Shown: piece after piece, positions 29,331-41,116 of the stretch | Layout: each line of letters begins with the position of its first letter | Numbering within the stretch: position 1 is the first letter of the stretch | DNA from: Staphylococcus chromogenes | Lineage (GTDB): Bacteria > Bacillota > Bacilli > Staphylococcales > Staphylococcaceae | NCBI RefSeq assembly: GCF_029024625.1 | Contig: NZ_CP118953.1 | Coordinates: 1,736,001 to 1,800,000, forward strand | Direction: 5' to 3' | Length of the DNA stretch: 64,000 nt | Translations under genes and position numbers: made by a program | Notes under the pieces: generated by a model | The model's input: only the letters and a program-made list of their open reading frames with translations | Databases searched by the model: none | What the model was told of the DNA's origin: nothing

Positions 29331-29720
29331 TTAATGAAATAACTGCGTCAATGGACCCCAAGGTAAAATAATACCAAGAATAATCGTAATCAACGCAACA
29401 ACCCACGTTGCAATAAATAATCCACGACTTGAGGCTTTACGTTTTTTACGTGCAATTGTCACTTCCATTAAGCCTACAATCGCAATACCTAAAATCATCT
29501 TTAATGTTAATAACATATGATTGGCACCAGAACTTGTGAAAGCATTCGCAACGAGCCAAAAACCTGTAATTAATACTAAAAGCATGAATAAACGTGTCGC
29601 CATATGTAATGGTTTGAATAATGGTGTTGGACCTTGTTTGCTGGAAAAATTTTCATATACCGCAAAAAATAAAATGAGTAAAATAATCCAACTAATAATG
29701 TGAAGATTAATTAAGACCAC
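29331..29720 (-). CDS. UPF0344 (YisL/DUF1516) membrane protein
   Basis: The 129-residue protein has four predicted membrane segments (about 4-22, 38-60, 66-86 and 100-122) separated by short charged loops, as in the YisL family of unknown function. The start is GTG at 29720, seven bases after AAAGGAGG, giving the family length; the frame continues 14 codons further upstream without an SD. It is monocistronic. Confidence 0.85.
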   Translation of the reverse strand: MVLINLHIISWIILLILFFAVYENFSSKQGPTPLFKPLHMATRLFMLLVLITGFWLVANAFTSSGANHMLLTLKMILGIAIVGLMEVTIARKKRKASSRGLFIATWVVALITIILGIILPWGPLTQLFH

Positions 29721-29908
29721 TATGACCCCTCCTTTTATACATAACTTTATTAATTGTACCACATTTCATGTATTCATTCATTTAAATAACCGTTCTTATA
29801 GACCTTCAAACAAAGAGAAAAAATTCTTTCATATTGTTCAACATTAGACAATAAATCAACGAGGGGTAACACTAACAATAACAATCCCTTTTTCTCAAAA
29901 ATAATCAC

Positions 29909-29945
29909 GAAAAAACTGCCTACAAAGACAACTTTGTAGACAGTT
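29909..29945 (-). terminator. Terminator after the FAH-family gene
   Basis: A 14-bp stem (AACTGTCTACAAAG / CTTTGTAGGCAGTT, one wobble) and four T on the minus strand. Confidence 0.8.
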
Positions 29946-29972
29946 CATCCCAAGTAAAGACTGAGCTTTTAC

Positions 29973-30875
29973 TTATTTTTCGATATAGTTCGTTAATGTT
30001 CCAATATTATCCACAGTGACTTTTACTTCATCACCCGGTTGTAAGTATTGAGGTGGGTTCATTCCCGCACCTACGCCTGCAGGTGTTCCCGTTGCAATAA
30101 TATCACCTGGATGTAACGCAACATATTTTGAAATTTCTTCAATGAGTTCATCAATTTTTAAAATCATTTGTGATGTATTTCCATCTTGACGAATTTCATT
30201 ATTCACTTTAGTCACGATATTCACGTTTTCTGGTGTTGGCATTTCATCTTTCGTCACGATATAAGGTCCCATAGGGCATGCGCCTGTTAAACTTTTTGAT
30301 AAAAATGCCTGATCGTGTGCTTTTTGAGCCGTACGGTCAGTAATGTCATTGATGATGGTATATCCATAGACATAGTCTAACGCCAAACCTTTAGGAATTT
30401 TTTCTCCTGATTTTCCGATAACTACACCAAGTTCACCTTCATAATCTAATGTGTCTGTAATATCTTTATGGTTTGGAATTGTTGCTTCATCTCCTGTTAA
30501 AGATGAAGCCGCTTTTGTGAACACATATAAACGATTGACTTCGTGATTCAATTCTTCAGCATGTGCTTTATAGTTGCGACCAAAAGCAATTACATTGTTC
30601 GTTGGGGTAACAGGAGGTAAAAATTCAATATCAGTAAATTTTACTTTATAGTCATCACCACGACCACTATCCTCTGCGGCAACCACCGCTTTACGCACCT
30701 GTTCTTGGAATTCTATCGTTTGATTCTGTTGTAATCCTTGTAGTAACGTTTTTGGATGAAAATCACCCTCCGCAAAGTCAGCAAATACTTTTGTTAAATC
30801 CCATGCGGCTTCCTCACGTTTTACTTTTACGCCAAATGACGTTTCACCATTGTGTTTGAATGATAAAAATTTCAT
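29973..30875 (-). CDS. Fumarylacetoacetate hydrolase (FAH) family protein
   Basis: This 300-residue protein has an N-terminal FAH-associated region and a C-terminal FAH domain with [14 protein letters not shown], the metal-binding [11 protein letters not shown] and [12 protein letters not shown]. Members include oxaloacetate tautomerase/decarboxylases, acylpyruvate hydrolases and HHDD isomerases, and the reaction here cannot be fixed from sequence. SD AGGAGC precedes the ATG. It lies 78 bases after addA with no clear terminator between, so it may be read from the addBA transcript. Confidence 0.87.
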   Translation of the reverse strand: MKFLSFKHNGETSFGVKVKREEAAWDLTKVFADFAEGDFHPKTLLQGLQQNQTIEFQEQVRKAVVAAEDSGRGDDYKVKFTDIEFLPPVTPTNNVIAFGRNYKAHAEELNHEVNRLYVFTKAASSLTGDEATIPNHKDITDTLDYEGELGVVIGKSGEKIPKGLALDYVYGYTIINDITDRTAQKAHDQAFLSKSLTGACPMGPYIVTKDEMPTPENVNIVTKVNNEIRQDGNTSQMILKIDELIEEISKYVALHPGDIIATGTPAGVGAGMNPPQYLQPGDEVKVTVDNIGTLTNYIEK

Positions 30876-30953
30876 TCATAATCAGCTCCTAACGTATATC
30901 TTACACACATTATAACGAAAATTTCAGATAAATCACACATTTACCCTTTTAAT

Positions 30954-33900
30954 TTAATCAATTACTAAGGCACCAAACTTAAAGAAATACAAATATCCTG
31001 AAACATGTTGACCTGTAATCGTCTCTAAAGCTTTTTTATAATACTGCATTTGAATGCGGTATTTTTCTTTCAATTGTGCTCCAATTTCATCATCTGTCAT
31101 TCCTCGACGTTTCACAAAGGCATCCGTTTTATAATCCACAAAATGATACGTCCCTTCTTCAACATAAACTACGTCAATCATCCCTTGAATGATAGCTGCA
31201 TCATTATCATGCGTCTCACTTTCTAAATCATGTTGATTCACAATAAAGGGGAGTTCTCGATAAATCTCATCACTTTCTGCAATTCGTTGATATAAATCAC
31301 TGTTAATGAATCGCATTACATCATCTCGTTGAATATCATTTATGGCACCTTCACTAATGATGGCCCGTTGTACGAGAGTGTCAATATAGGCGTTAAGTTC
31401 TTCTTCTGTTAAGCCCTCTTTACGAAATGGCAAATGTTGCATCACTGTATGCATTAAAGTTCCTATTTCCGCTGCAGTTCGTTTTTGTTCTTCAAGAAAC
31501 TGAGGGCGATTGTATGTGGCCACGCCTAAGCGGTATTGACGCACCCGATCATAATTGGTATCTGCCTGTTCCGTTTCAAGTTGGCGTTTTAACTCAGAGA
31601 CCGATTGTTTAGAAGCATCGTGTTGCGCACTTTGATATGGATATTCAAATAAAAGTCGCGCTTCAATTTCACGGGTAGTTGCGCGATCACGCCCTCCTTT
31701 ATTGATTTGTTGTTCGAGTCCTTCCATTGTGAGACGATGGGCTTCTTCTGTTTCAGTCGGTAGAATATCTTTGGCTTCAATATGTTTGATTTCAATTGCC
31801 GGTTGCAATGAAGCATCTTGTTGAGAAGGAGCTTTAAAGCGCAACGCATCAATGAGTGACTGGTTGTCAAATTTACTAAACACACTATAAATCAGTTCAA
31901 ATGGATTTTTAGCATTGAATCTTGTGAGCGCTGTAAGTTTATCTTGCGCAATGGGCGCTTGTGTCAGTTTTTCTAAACGCTCTTCTTTTTTCTCACGACC
32001 AATAAGATACAGTTGTTCTTTCGCACGTGTTAAGGCCACATAAATTAATCTCATTTCCTCGGAAATAATTTCTTTTCGATTGGTTAACTCGATACTCATC
32101 GAAATCAATGATGGATAAAATATTCCTTTTTCTTCGTCGTAATATTGAAGTCCTAACCCCTCGTGTTGATTTAATATGACAGGTTGATTTAAGTCCATCA
32201 TGTTGAAATCACGGGTTAGACCTGAATAAATGACGAATGGGAATTCTAATCCTTTACTGCTATGAATTGTCATCATTCTTACGACATTGTCATTCGGCCC
32301 AATCATATTTTCTTCTCCGAAATCTTTTCCTCTTTCTATCATTTGATCTATAAATCGAATAAATTGGAAAAGCCCTCTAAAACTTGATGACTCAAAATCA
32401 ACGGCTTTGTTAAACAATCCATGTAAATTGGCACGTCGCCCTTGTCCGCCGACAAGACCGCTAAAATATTGGATTAAATAATGGTCATTAAAAATCTTAT
32501 CTATCAATTGATACACAGGATGACTCTGACTGTATTTGCGGTAAGCCTCTATATCATTAAGAAATAATTTGAGCTTATCTATCAGTTCAGGTTGTGCTTG
32601 TTCAGATTTCATATAATGCTGAATGGATTGGTAATAATAATCATCATTAGGTGAAATAATTCTAATTTGAGCAAGTTCATCTTCAGTAAACTGATAAATC
32701 ACTGAACGCATCAATCCGACTAAATAAATGTCTTGAAGTGGATTATCTATAACTCTTAAAAACGATAGCATAAGTCTTATTTCTGTCTGTTCAAAATAGC
32801 CTTGTTTACTATTTACATAAAAAGGAATATCCCTATCTTTAAACACTCGTTGTAAATGACGGGCGTTACTATAGCTTCTTTCCAAAATGACAATATCTTT
32901 ATACGTCGCTGGGCGATATTGTTTTGTTTTGATGTCATACACTTTTTGTGTTTCAAGAATCGATTCAACTTGTGCTGCAATCAAATGCGCCTCTTGTTCA
33001 GATCCTGTTAAATCACTGTCTTGCTCCTCTAATAGCACATTGAAATATAACGGGATGTCGACCGCATCAAACGGGGCCCCATAATACAATCTTGCCGCTG
33101 CATCGTACTCGATTTCTCCTACTTCTGAATCCATCATATGATGAAATAGGTAGTTGGTACTGTTTAATACTTCTTTACGCGAACGAAAGTTTTGTGATAA
33201 ATCGATTCTCCAACCACTTGATTGATCAGGTTGATTGAATGCTTGATACTTTTCAATGAATAAACTTGGATCAGCTTGTCTGAACTTATAAATCGATTGT
33301 TTTACATCGCCCACCATAAAAAGATTTCCATTTGAGGCATCTCCACGCTTAATGCTCGCAATTATCTTTTCTTGCACGCGATTCGTATCTTGATATTCAT
33401 CTACAAGAATTTCTTCAAAACGTTGGCGATACATCTCAGCCACTTCTGAAGGGTGACCCTTTTCATCATATAAAATTCGAAGTGCAAAATGCTCATAATC
33501 TGTGAAATCTAAAATATTACGTTCTCTTTTCGCTTTACTAAATGCCTGAATGACGTTTTTTGTCATTTGTGCAAGATAATTAACTCTCGGTGCCAAATGT
33601 GTCAATTCAGACATTAATTCCTCATCATCACGTGCGGCGAACTCTTCTTTTACTTTCGTCAATAGCGTTTTAAATTGATCATAGTATGCTTTGAATGTTT
33701 CATACATTTCATTTAAACTTTCGTCTTTTCCGATGTCCCGAGGTTTTGTGGGTAAACGTCCAAAGTCATAGTCTTTCAGTTGCATTTTATCAATTTGACT
33801 CTCACTTAAAAGGCCACGCAATGCTTGACGATGAGCATCTACAAATGGCACATGTTTTTCTAAATCTCCGATAAGTTCCAATTGATTATAGGCTTGTTCA

Positions 33901-34592
33901 AGTGCATCTTGTGCCGCTTCTACATAAAGTTTGATATAACGATTTAAATTAGAGAGATAATGTTGTCGAAGATGCGTCTCTATATAGGGTGCATCTAGTG
34001 CATCAAGCCACTCTTGAGGGTTTGGGTTAGCCACACTAAAGTAATACAAACTTTTGATAATTTGACGTAAGCGTTCATCGTTGCGATCTGAACCAATTTG
34101 TTCTGTTAATGCAATAAAATGTGAATTTAATTGACTATAATGTGTTTCGAAAACATCATCAATCACCGATTCTAATAACAATACATTTTCAACTTCACTT
34201 GCCGTCCGAAAGTTAGGGTCAATTTCTAATACATCGTAATGTTGTTGAATTAACTTTAAACAAAAACTGTGTAAAGTAGAAATTTGTGCTTGATGAATTT
34301 TTGCACTTTGATTTTTAATATGTTGGTTGGACGGGTCTTCTATAATGGCTTGTTGAATTCTTGCTTCAATACGATGTTTCATTTCTCTAGCGCTTAAATT
34401 GGTAAAGGTCACAACGAGCAGACGGTCCACATCAATGCCATCTGTTAAAATGCGTTGAATGATGCGTTCTACAAGTACAGCCGTTTTCCCTGAACCTGCA
34501 GCAGCAGCCACTAGAACATCTTGCCCTTTCGCATAGATACTCTCCCATTGGGCATCTGTCCATTGCACCTCTTGTGGTTTAGTTGGAATCAT
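30954..34592 (-). CDS. addA: ATP-dependent helicase/nuclease subunit AddA (RexA)
   Basis: The 1212-residue subunit is a UvrD-like superfamily 1 helicase with Walker [11 protein letters not shown] at residues 30-39, Walker [15 protein letters not shown] and QNFRSR, and a C-terminal RecB-type nuclease domain with [11 protein letters not shown] near residue 1148. With AddB it unwinds and degrades double-strand ends until a Chi site, preparing DNA for RecA. GAGGAGG precedes the ATG, which lies inside the end of addB (14-base overlap), so translation is coupled. Confidence 0.96.
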   Translation of the reverse strand: MIPTKPQEVQWTDAQWESIYAKGQDVLVAAAAGSGKTAVLVERIIQRILTDGIDVDRLLVVTFTNLSAREMKHRIEARIQQAIIEDPSNQHIKNQSAKIHQAQISTLHSFCLKLIQQHYDVLEIDPNFRTASEVENVLLLESVIDDVFETHYSQLNSHFIALTEQIGSDRNDERLRQIIKSLYYFSVANPNPQEWLDALDAPYIETHLRQHYLSNLNRYIKLYVEAAQDALEQAYNQLELIGDLEKHVPFVDAHRQALRGLLSESQIDKMQLKDYDFGRLPTKPRDIGKDESLNEMYETFKAYYDQFKTLLTKVKEEFAARDDEELMSELTHLAPRVNYLAQMTKNVIQAFSKAKRERNILDFTDYEHFALRILYDEKGHPSEVAEMYRQRFEEILVDEYQDTNRVQEKIIASIKRGDASNGNLFMVGDVKQSIYKFRQADPSLFIEKYQAFNQPDQSSGWRIDLSQNFRSRKEVLNSTNYLFHHMMDSEVGEIEYDAAARLYYGAPFDAVDIPLYFNVLLEEQDSDLTGSEQEAHLIAAQVESILETQKVYDIKTKQYRPATYKDIVILERSYSNARHLQRVFKDRDIPFYVNSKQGYFEQTEIRLMLSFLRVIDNPLQDIYLVGLMRSVIYQFTEDELAQIRIISPNDDYYYQSIQHYMKSEQAQPELIDKLKLFLNDIEAYRKYSQSHPVYQLIDKIFNDHYLIQYFSGLVGGQGRRANLHGLFNKAVDFESSSFRGLFQFIRFIDQMIERGKDFGEENMIGPNDNVVRMMTIHSSKGLEFPFVIYSGLTRDFNMMDLNQPVILNQHEGLGLQYYDEEKGIFYPSLISMSIELTNRKEIISEEMRLIYVALTRAKEQLYLIGREKKEERLEKLTQAPIAQDKLTALTRFNAKNPFELIYSVFSKFDNQSLIDALRFKAPSQQDASLQPAIEIKHIEAKDILPTETEEAHRLTMEGLEQQINKGGRDRATTREIEARLLFEYPYQSAQHDASKQSVSELKRQLETEQADTNYDRVRQYRLGVATYNRPQFLEEQKRTAAEIGTLMHTVMQHLPFRKEGLTEEELNAYIDTLVQRAIISEGAINDIQRDDVMRFINSDLYQRIAESDEIYRELPFIVNQHDLESETHDNDAAIIQGMIDVVYVEEGTYHFVDYKTDAFVKRRGMTDDEIGAQLKEKYRIQMQYYKKALETITGQHVSGYLYFFKFGALVID

Positions 34593-37500
34593 CGTCTTCC
34601 TCCTCTCTCAAACATTTTAAAGGATCAATCTTTTCATCCACCGTGCGATATTTTGGCGCATCAATCAAACTGTCTACATGACAAACAGATTGATAATTAC
34701 AAAAACGACAAGGGAGCGTTTCTTTATATTTAAGTGGGGCAACTTCGGTATGTCCATCCATAATGTTTGTCGCAATCTTTTCAAAATTTCGTTGGTTATG
34801 TTGCATTAAACGGTAAAGCGTCTTTTCATCTGCCACTTTACTAGAACTGTAAAATTCGCCATTTTTCTTTAATCGAACCGGAACAATATCTGAGCTAAAC
34901 CCACCTGTTAAACGCTTATCATAAGCTTCTAATACATCTGGGTCACTATTCAGCAATCCACTCAATTGATATGATTTCAAGAAAGCCTGTGCTAAGTTTT
35001 CTACGTTTAAATTAGACCAAGTTCGTTTCTCATCTTTAAATTTATGCACATACATATAAAGAAATCCACCCGGTTTGACTTCATTTGATAAACCGAGTCT
35101 GTCTTTATTCTGTAGTGCAATATCCATATACGTCATCATTTGCATTTGTAATCCATAATACACCTTTACTAAATCTAATGATGCACTTGTGGTAGAAGAT
35201 TTATAGTCTACGATATTGACAAAGCTCTTATCATGAGTTTCAAAAGTATCAATACGGTCAATTTGTCCTCTAATATTAATCGGTATGCCCTGTTTCGTTT
35301 GTAGGGGTTGTGCCACAAGTTCATTCTCATTACGTGGACGCTTTCTAAACGATTTTTCAAATGCGATAGGATGAAATTGAGAATATTCACTTTGATGTTT
35401 CATCGCAAATAAAGTGGCTTGCACAATGGCGCCAATACGTTGTGACAAATATTGATAATAAGACGTTGAATTCAATAAATTGTATTGAACCTCAGGTAAA
35501 TAATGTGCTAGCGCCTCTTCTGTTAATTGCTGAATTTGAGTCGCTGTCAATTGGTTGAAACGGCCTTCTACTTTTTCAGCAATGTAACGTAAGACGTCGT
35601 GAAAAATCGTCCCTAAATCAAAACTTTGCAGTTGGTATTTTGTACGTTCGTTTAAACGTAGCCCATGAGAAGCATAATGTTTAAATGGGCAAGTTTGATA
35701 ACCTTCAAAACGTGAGACACTCGCATTAATCGTTGTTCCATATAATGCTTTTGTCATTTGTTGATCGAGCTGAGTAGTGTCATTCGTATAAGTGAGTGCC
35801 GTTTTAAGATGATTCAAACCTTTTGACAATGCCGTATACTCTGCCATCACATAATAGACGTCATACCAAATATCCGAAATCAATTCACCTTCTAAAGCGG
35901 ATTTTAAAGCTTCGAACAAATGAACTTTTGTTTGATGCGGATGGGAAACGAGAGACAACGTATGACGTTCATGTTCTCTTTTTGTTGCTGTCACTTGTAA
36001 TTTCGAAAATAGGCCCATCGTCTGTATTAAAAATGGACTTATTTCTCTTTCATTACCATTCGTTCCCATTAAACTGTAACTCCACGTTACTTTTTCAGTC
36101 GCACGTGTCATGGCATAATAGCAAACGAACGCTTCGTCCATTTGTAATATGTCCGCAGTAGGACTGAGTTGCATCTCGGTAACACTTTCGAACTGTTTCT
36201 TTTCTTCATCGGACATTAAATTTTGACTTGAGGACGCTTGAGGCATGACACCATCATTCATACCTATCATATATACATGCTTTTTATTATCTACCTTTGC
36301 AAGATCCATCGTTCCTATCGTGACTTGATCTAACGTTTGAGGAATCATTGAAAATTCAAGCTCATTTAACCCGACATCTAATAGTTCAAGAAATCTTTTT
36401 AAAGACATCGATTGCTCTTGAAAAACAGTGACTACATCATCTAAAACACGACTAAATCCATTCCAAATTTGATCGATTTCTTCTGCTTCTGTATGTTTTC
36501 CAGCCTCATCTAATAAATCACGTTCCGTCATCAGTTGCTGTGGCAGTTCAAAATCTTCCATGACTTCATAAAAAGCTGTTGCATAATCTAACACGTGTTG
36601 ACCTTTATTTAATCTTTCTTCAAACGTTAATAACTTATGAAAAACATCATTTTTTAAAGTCACGACACGTTCGAATAATGTTTTTACATCTTCATTAATT
36701 TTTTTTCGTTTAATCCCCATTTTTTCAAATTGCTCAAGCGTAAAATATTTTGGATCTATCCAACGCTTTCCGTAAATGCCTCGCTCGATAGCAAAGTTTT
36801 CCAAAATATCAATACGATGCATACTATCTGTATATTGCTTCGTTAAAACATTTGTTTTTAACAGACGCATCAATGGTTCAAATTGCCAACCTGTTTGCAT
36901 CACTTCAATGAGGGCGCGCAACATCTCCATCACAGGATGGTGCGTCATAGATTTTTTAACATCAATATTATACGGAATATCAAACTGTGGCAAAATCGCA
37001 TCTAATAAATACGTATAGCTCGGGTCTCGATACAAAATGGCAATATCTTTAAAGCGATATTGATGCTCGCGTACATCTTTTAAAATTTGTCGCGCAATTT
37101 CATTGACTTCATCACGCGTTGTTGGGGATTCAAGGATTTCTATAGACTCGATATCATTGTGATAACGCTCTGGCAACAATGCGTCAAATTGTTGTTCAAG
37201 GTGTCTCATGTCCTGACGTTGGAATCGATATTGTGTTGTAAATGAGACAGATTGTAGCGGTACCCCTACTCGCTTGGCAATGTCTTCGATATGTAGAAGG
37301 GCTTCGGACGGTTTTCGAAACATGCTAAACTCATCTTTATCACCATTTGTCGTCAATAAGACGGTCACGGACTTTGCTTGTTGAACTAATGCCTCAATCA
37401 CCAAATATTCTTGCGTCGAAAAGTTATGAAAGCCATCAATGTAGATATCGGCTTTAGAGAGCCATTTTGATTGAGGAATCAATGAAATAAAACGATTCAT

Positions 37501-38040
37501 TAAAGCTTCGGACGTTATATACTCATCTGATAAGCGCTCCATAAGTTGCTCGTAGATTAATCCTATGTCCGATAATTTATCACGCGTACGACGTTCAAAT
37601 CGCTCATTTTGCGCTGCTTCTAACACCATTTCAGAAGTAATCGCATATTTTTCAAAATCTTGAATTTGTTCTCTAATTTTTGCACTAAACCCTAAATATT
37701 CAGTTTGCGCATGATACAACTTAAGATGTTGACGTTGTTCTTGTAAAATATCATAAAGCATCATTTCTATAGCACTTGTGGATAAACGTTTTTCGGTCAC
37801 ACCACCTAATTCTTGAAATACGCGATGACTTAATCTTTCAAAGTGTAGCACTTCTGCCCGTAAACTTCCACGTAACGCTTCATCATTGACGAAGGCTTGC
37901 TCATACATGTAGGTCCCTTGCATAGGCGTAATCAAGACAATAGGATCCCCAATGGGTTGCGTTTGAAGTTTCTTTTTAATTTCATCTAACATTGCCGTGC
38001 TTTTTCCAGTACCTGCACGACCTAGAAATGTTCGAAACAT
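34579..38040 (-). CDS. addB: ATP-dependent nuclease subunit AddB (RexB)
   Basis: The 1153-residue subunit has an N-terminal Walker [10 protein letters not shown] at 7-15, an inactivated helicase-like core, and a C-terminal nuclease with IVDYKSST. The Fe-S cluster cysteines are seen as CPFKHYASH before the nuclease motif and [10 protein letters not shown] near the end. In Bacillus AddB recognises Chi. The SD AAAGGGGTG is long and also complements the RsaE C-rich motif over eight bases. It is the first gene of addBA. Confidence 0.96.
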   Translation of the reverse strand: MFRTFLGRAGTGKSTAMLDEIKKKLQTQPIGDPIVLITPMQGTYMYEQAFVNDEALRGSLRAEVLHFERLSHRVFQELGGVTEKRLSTSAIEMMLYDILQEQRQHLKLYHAQTEYLGFSAKIREQIQDFEKYAITSEMVLEAAQNERFERRTRDKLSDIGLIYEQLMERLSDEYITSEALMNRFISLIPQSKWLSKADIYIDGFHNFSTQEYLVIEALVQQAKSVTVLLTTNGDKDEFSMFRKPSEALLHIEDIAKRVGVPLQSVSFTTQYRFQRQDMRHLEQQFDALLPERYHNDIESIEILESPTTRDEVNEIARQILKDVREHQYRFKDIAILYRDPSYTYLLDAILPQFDIPYNIDVKKSMTHHPVMEMLRALIEVMQTGWQFEPLMRLLKTNVLTKQYTDSMHRIDILENFAIERGIYGKRWIDPKYFTLEQFEKMGIKRKKINEDVKTLFERVVTLKNDVFHKLLTFEERLNKGQHVLDYATAFYEVMEDFELPQQLMTERDLLDEAGKHTEAEEIDQIWNGFSRVLDDVVTVFQEQSMSLKRFLELLDVGLNELEFSMIPQTLDQVTIGTMDLAKVDNKKHVYMIGMNDGVMPQASSSQNLMSDEEKKQFESVTEMQLSPTADILQMDEAFVCYYAMTRATEKVTWSYSLMGTNGNEREISPFLIQTMGLFSKLQVTATKREHERHTLSLVSHPHQTKVHLFEALKSALEGELISDIWYDVYYVMAEYTALSKGLNHLKTALTYTNDTTQLDQQMTKALYGTTINASVSRFEGYQTCPFKHYASHGLRLNERTKYQLQSFDLGTIFHDVLRYIAEKVEGRFNQLTATQIQQLTEEALAHYLPEVQYNLLNSTSYYQYLSQRIGAIVQATLFAMKHQSEYSQFHPIAFEKSFRKRPRNENELVAQPLQTKQGIPINIRGQIDRIDTFETHDKSFVNIVDYKSSTTSASLDLVKVYYGLQMQMMTYMDIALQNKDRLGLSNEVKPGGFLYMYVHKFKDEKRTWSNLNVENLAQAFLKSYQLSGLLNSDPDVLEAYDKRLTGGFSSDIVPVRLKKNGEFYSSSKVADEKTLYRLMQHNQRNFEKIATNIMDGHTEVAPLKYKETLPCRFCNYQSVCHVDSLIDAPKYRTVDEKIDPLKCLREEEDDDSN

Positions 38041-38239
38041 TTCTTCACCCCTTTAACTCTCGTTCATTTTATATTTATTATAGCATTCTCCTATCGTTTA
38101 CTCGATACGTTTCATACAATCCTTAGATGCATAAATTTCATACAAAATGCCCTTCTTTTCACGTGAATTCATATAGAAATAGGAACATCTATGCCGCTTT
38201 ACTTAGAGATAAAATCGTAAACTTCTAACAATATGAAAA

Positions 38240-38277
38240 AGCCATCAAAATTTACCTCTTGATAAATTTTGATGGCT
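38240..38277 (-). terminator. Palindromic terminator, copy B (after spsB)
   Basis: Perfect 15-bp stem AGCCATCAAAATTTA / TAAATTTTGATGGCT with an 8-nt loop and a T run on the minus strand. It has the same arms as copy A at 14323-14360. Confidence 0.9.
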
Positions 38278-38339
38278 ATTAAAATATCTATTAAATAAAA
38301 TTATAATGAAGGCGCGAATAATATATCGCCTCGCCATAT

Positions 38340-38924
38340 TTAACCGTTTTGATTACTTGTATGATCAGGGTTAAAATTGATTTTAAATTCACTGAATGGC
38401 CAGAAACGTAAAGAAACTTTACCCACAATTTGCTTTTTGTCAATTAAACCAAAAGCACGACTATCTTTACTTACTTCACGATTGTCCCCTAAAACTAAGT
38501 ATCTGTCTTTAGGAATCTTATACTGTCCACCACTATTCGGTAAATCAGATGATTTGAATGACCCTGTAATTTCTTCATAATTTTTATGTTTCATATTGTA
38601 CTCTAAATACGGTTCTGGTGTTTTTTTACCGTTAACATATAAAACATCATGTTTATATTCAATATGATCGCCAGGGACACCAATGATACGCTTGACGTAA
38701 TCACTATTTTCATCCGCATGGAACACAATCACATTACCACGCTCTAGGTTTCCAAATGTTTTCCCTAGCTTATTAACAATGACGCGCTCGCCATCTTTTA
38801 ATGTTGGATCCATTGAGTCTCCCTTTACATTATATGGTTTGATGACAAAAGCATAAAGTAACCCCACTATGAGTAACGCTAAACCAATAGAAACCAACCA
38901 TTCCATTGTTTCTTTTTTCAACAT
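38340..38924 (-). CDS. spsB: Signal peptidase I SpsB
   Basis: This 194-residue type I signal peptidase has one N-terminal membrane anchor (about 10-28) and an extracellular catalytic domain. The serine nucleophile is S37 in GDSMDPTLKDGE and the general base is K78 in DYVKRIIGVPGD. GDNREVSKDSRAFG is box E. It removes signal peptides from secreted proteins and is essential in S. aureus. A GTG two codons upstream is part of the SD GAGGTG, so I start at ATG 38924. It follows spsA by eight bases. Confidence 0.96.
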   Translation of the reverse strand: MLKKETMEWLVSIGLALLIVGLLYAFVIKPYNVKGDSMDPTLKDGERVIVNKLGKTFGNLERGNVIVFHADENSDYVKRIIGVPGDHIEYKHDVLYVNGKKTPEPYLEYNMKHKNYEEITGSFKSSDLPNSGGQYKIPKDRYLVLGDNREVSKDSRAFGLIDKKQIVGKVSLRFWPFSEFKINFNPDHTSNQNG

Positions 38925-38932
38925 CGACACCT

Positions 38933-39454
38933 CTAATCCTTAAAGTTTACAGTCATTTTTTCGAAAGGATAATAACGTATTAAAATCGTTCCTATTATAT
39001 CATTTTTATGTACAGTTCCAAAGGCTTCAGATTCCTTTGAAGATGAAAGCTGATTCATCACAACATAATGACTAGGACTTATAATATCACTTTCTTGTTC
39101 AGATAACATCTTTGAAGACCAATTTTGAACCCCTATTTGTTTGACCCAATCATCTTTTACCGGTTGGTTGTCCACGTAGAGTTGTTGTGCCTTAATCTCA
39201 ATGGATTGACCTGGTTCACCTATAATCCGACCAAGATGCAGTTGACCATCTTTATGATATACAATCATATCCGCATGATGAATCATGTTCAATCGGGGCG
39301 TCAGTTGATTCACAATCATGCGATCTCCTTTTTGAATTAGGGGGGACATATAGTCATTGTCTGCACGAAAAGGGACTGCAATAAACAAGACAATCACCAA
39401 GAGTACAATGATGGCGCTTATCAATGCTCCCATAATTTTAATGGTTTTTCTCAT
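38933..39454 (-). CDS. spsA: Catalytically inactive signal peptidase homologue SpsA
   Basis: The 173-residue protein is membrane anchored (about 7-28) with a signal-peptidase fold, but both catalytic residues are gone: the serine position is Y35 in DNDYMSPL and the lysine position is G75 in LHLGRIIGEPG. S. aureus SpsA likewise lacks the dyad. Its role is unknown; it may assist SpsB or bind substrates. It is the first gene of the spsA-spsB pair, with SD AAGGGGGGAG. Confidence 0.92.
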   Translation of the reverse strand: MRKTIKIMGALISAIIVLLVIVLFIAVPFRADNDYMSPLIQKGDRMIVNQLTPRLNMIHHADMIVYHKDGQLHLGRIIGEPGQSIEIKAQQLYVDNQPVKDDWVKQIGVQNWSSKMLSEQESDIISPSHYVVMNQLSSSKESEAFGTVHKNDIIGTILIRYYPFEKMTVNFKD

Positions 39455-39545
39455 ATTGGCTCCCCCCCTTTTTATTTGAAGTTTATCTATTATACCTTGT
39501 TTTATTTATTTCAGTATCCTACTTAAGAACGAATTATGTTGCATT

Positions 39546-39579
39546 CAAAAAGAGGCGGGACTTTATCGTCCTCGCCTCT
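39546..39579 (-). terminator. Terminator of pgi
   Basis: AGAGGCGAGGAC / GTCCCGCCTCT form a stem with one bulged A, then five T on the minus strand. Confidence 0.8.
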
Positions 39580-39596
39580 ATGGAGTCATTTAACGC

Positions 39597-40928
39597 TTAT
39601 AATCTTTCTTCAAGTTCTTTTTTCTTATCTTCGAAACCAGGTTTACCTAATAATGCAAACATGTTTTGTTTGTAAGCTTCTACACCTGGTTGGTTGAACG
39701 GATTAACACCTAGTTGGTAGCCACTCATCGCTACAGCTGTTTCAAAGAAGTAAACAAGATAGCCATAAGTAAAGGCATCGAGTTGAGGTACTTTCACAAC
39801 TAAGTTAGGAACACCTCCGTCAGTATGTGCGAGCAATGTCCCTTCAAATGCTTTCGTATTGACATCATCAACTGTTTTACCAGCCAAATAATTCAAACCA
39901 TCTAAATCCTCTGGGTCTTCTTCAATTGTAATCGCATGCTTAGGTGATTCAACTTTTAAAACAGTTTCAAATAAGAAACGACGCCCTTCTTGAACATATT
40001 GACCTAATGAATGCAAATCTGTTGTAAAGTTTGCACTAGATGGATAAATCCCTTTTAGGTCTTTACCTTCAGATTCTCCGAAAAGTTGTTTCCACCATTC
40101 GTTAAAATATTGTAATGAGGGTTCATAGTTGATCAACATTTCAGTCGTATATCCTTTGCTATATAGGATATTACGAATCGTCGCATACTGATAAGCAATA
40201 TTTTCAGAAACGTCATCAGAGCTTAATTCTTCACGTGCTTTTGCAGCCCCTGACATCATGCTTTCAATATCAATTCCTGCAACTGCGATAGGTAAAAGTC
40301 CTACTGCTGTAAGGACTGAGAAACGACCCCCAACATCATCAGGCACGATAAATGATTCGTATCCTTCGTTAGTTGCAAGTTGTTTTAATGCACCTTTTTC
40401 TTTATCTGTCGTAGCGAAAATACGTTTTACTGCTTCTTCTTTACCGTATTTTTCTTCTAATAATTTTTTGAAAAGACGAAATGCTACTGCTGGTTCAGTT
40501 GTTGTTCCAGATTTAGAAATGACATTCACTGAGAAGTCTTTGCCCTCTAAATAGTCAATTAATTCTTGTGTATATGTGGATGATAAATGATGTCCTGCAA
40601 AAATAATTTCAGGTGTATCCTCATTCTTTTTAAATGCTGGTGTCAACATCTCAATAGCTGAACGTGCACCTAAATATGAACCACCAATACCAATAACCAC
40701 TAAGACGTCAGAGTTAGATTGAATTTGCTTTGCGGATTTTTGTATACGTGCAAATTCCTCTTTATCATAATCTACGGGTAAATCAACCCAACCTAAAAAG
40801 TCGCTACCTGCTCCTGTACCTTCATGAATTGTGCGATGTACTGATTTAACAAGGTCAGCTTGTTGATCGATTTCGTGTTGTTCAAAAAATGATAACGCTT
40901 TTTGATAATCTAATTGAATATGTGTCAT
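39597..40928 (-). CDS. pgi: Glucose-6-phosphate isomerase
   Basis: This 443-residue enzyme interconverts glucose-6-phosphate and fructose-6-phosphate. The two PGI signatures are visible: [12 protein letters not shown] (sugar-phosphate binding) and [25 protein letters not shown] is nine bases before the ATG. It is transcribed alone, divergent from argGH, and ended by a hairpin. Confidence 0.97.
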   Translation of the reverse strand: MTHIQLDYQKALSFFEQHEIDQQADLVKSVHRTIHEGTGAGSDFLGWVDLPVDYDKEEFARIQKSAKQIQSNSDVLVVIGIGGSYLGARSAIEMLTPAFKKNEDTPEIIFAGHHLSSTYTQELIDYLEGKDFSVNVISKSGTTTEPAVAFRLFKKLLEEKYGKEEAVKRIFATTDKEKGALKQLATNEGYESFIVPDDVGGRFSVLTAVGLLPIAVAGIDIESMMSGAAKAREELSSDDVSENIAYQYATIRNILYSKGYTTEMLINYEPSLQYFNEWWKQLFGESEGKDLKGIYPSSANFTTDLHSLGQYVQEGRRFLFETVLKVESPKHAITIEEDPEDLDGLNYLAGKTVDDVNTKAFEGTLLAHTDGGVPNLVVKVPQLDAFTYGYLVYFFETAVAMSGYQLGVNPFNQPGVEAYKQNMFALLGKPGFEDKKKELEERL

Positions 40929-41050
40929 GCACTGCGCCTCCTAATATTTCTAACTATTGTTATTCTACTAAGATTTTCATATGTTTTCAATTTTCAGACT
41001 CGCAGATTCTTGCTCATTTCAAAATTTTTAGTGTATATTTATTTATATAC

Positions 41051-41078
41051 TTGCATAATAAATCATTTGTGATATAGT
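41051..41078 (+). promoter_or_regulatory. Promoter of argGH
   Basis: -35 TTGCAT (41051-41056), 16-bp spacer, -10 TATAGT (41073-41078). A dyad GTATAT-N6-ATATAC (41033-41050) abuts the -35. Confidence 0.55.
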
Positions 41079-41116
41079 AAGTGCTATACATATTAAACAC
41101 CGAGGGGGAATTGGAA

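Noticed and set aside
31589..31885. 98-residue frame inside addA
   Set aside because: It lies in another frame of addA on the same strand, with no SD and an unnatural composition.
40988..41003. CodY-like AATTTTCAGACTCGC between pgi and argG
   Set aside because: Only the left half matches; about 10 of 15 positions, within chance for A+T-rich DNA.
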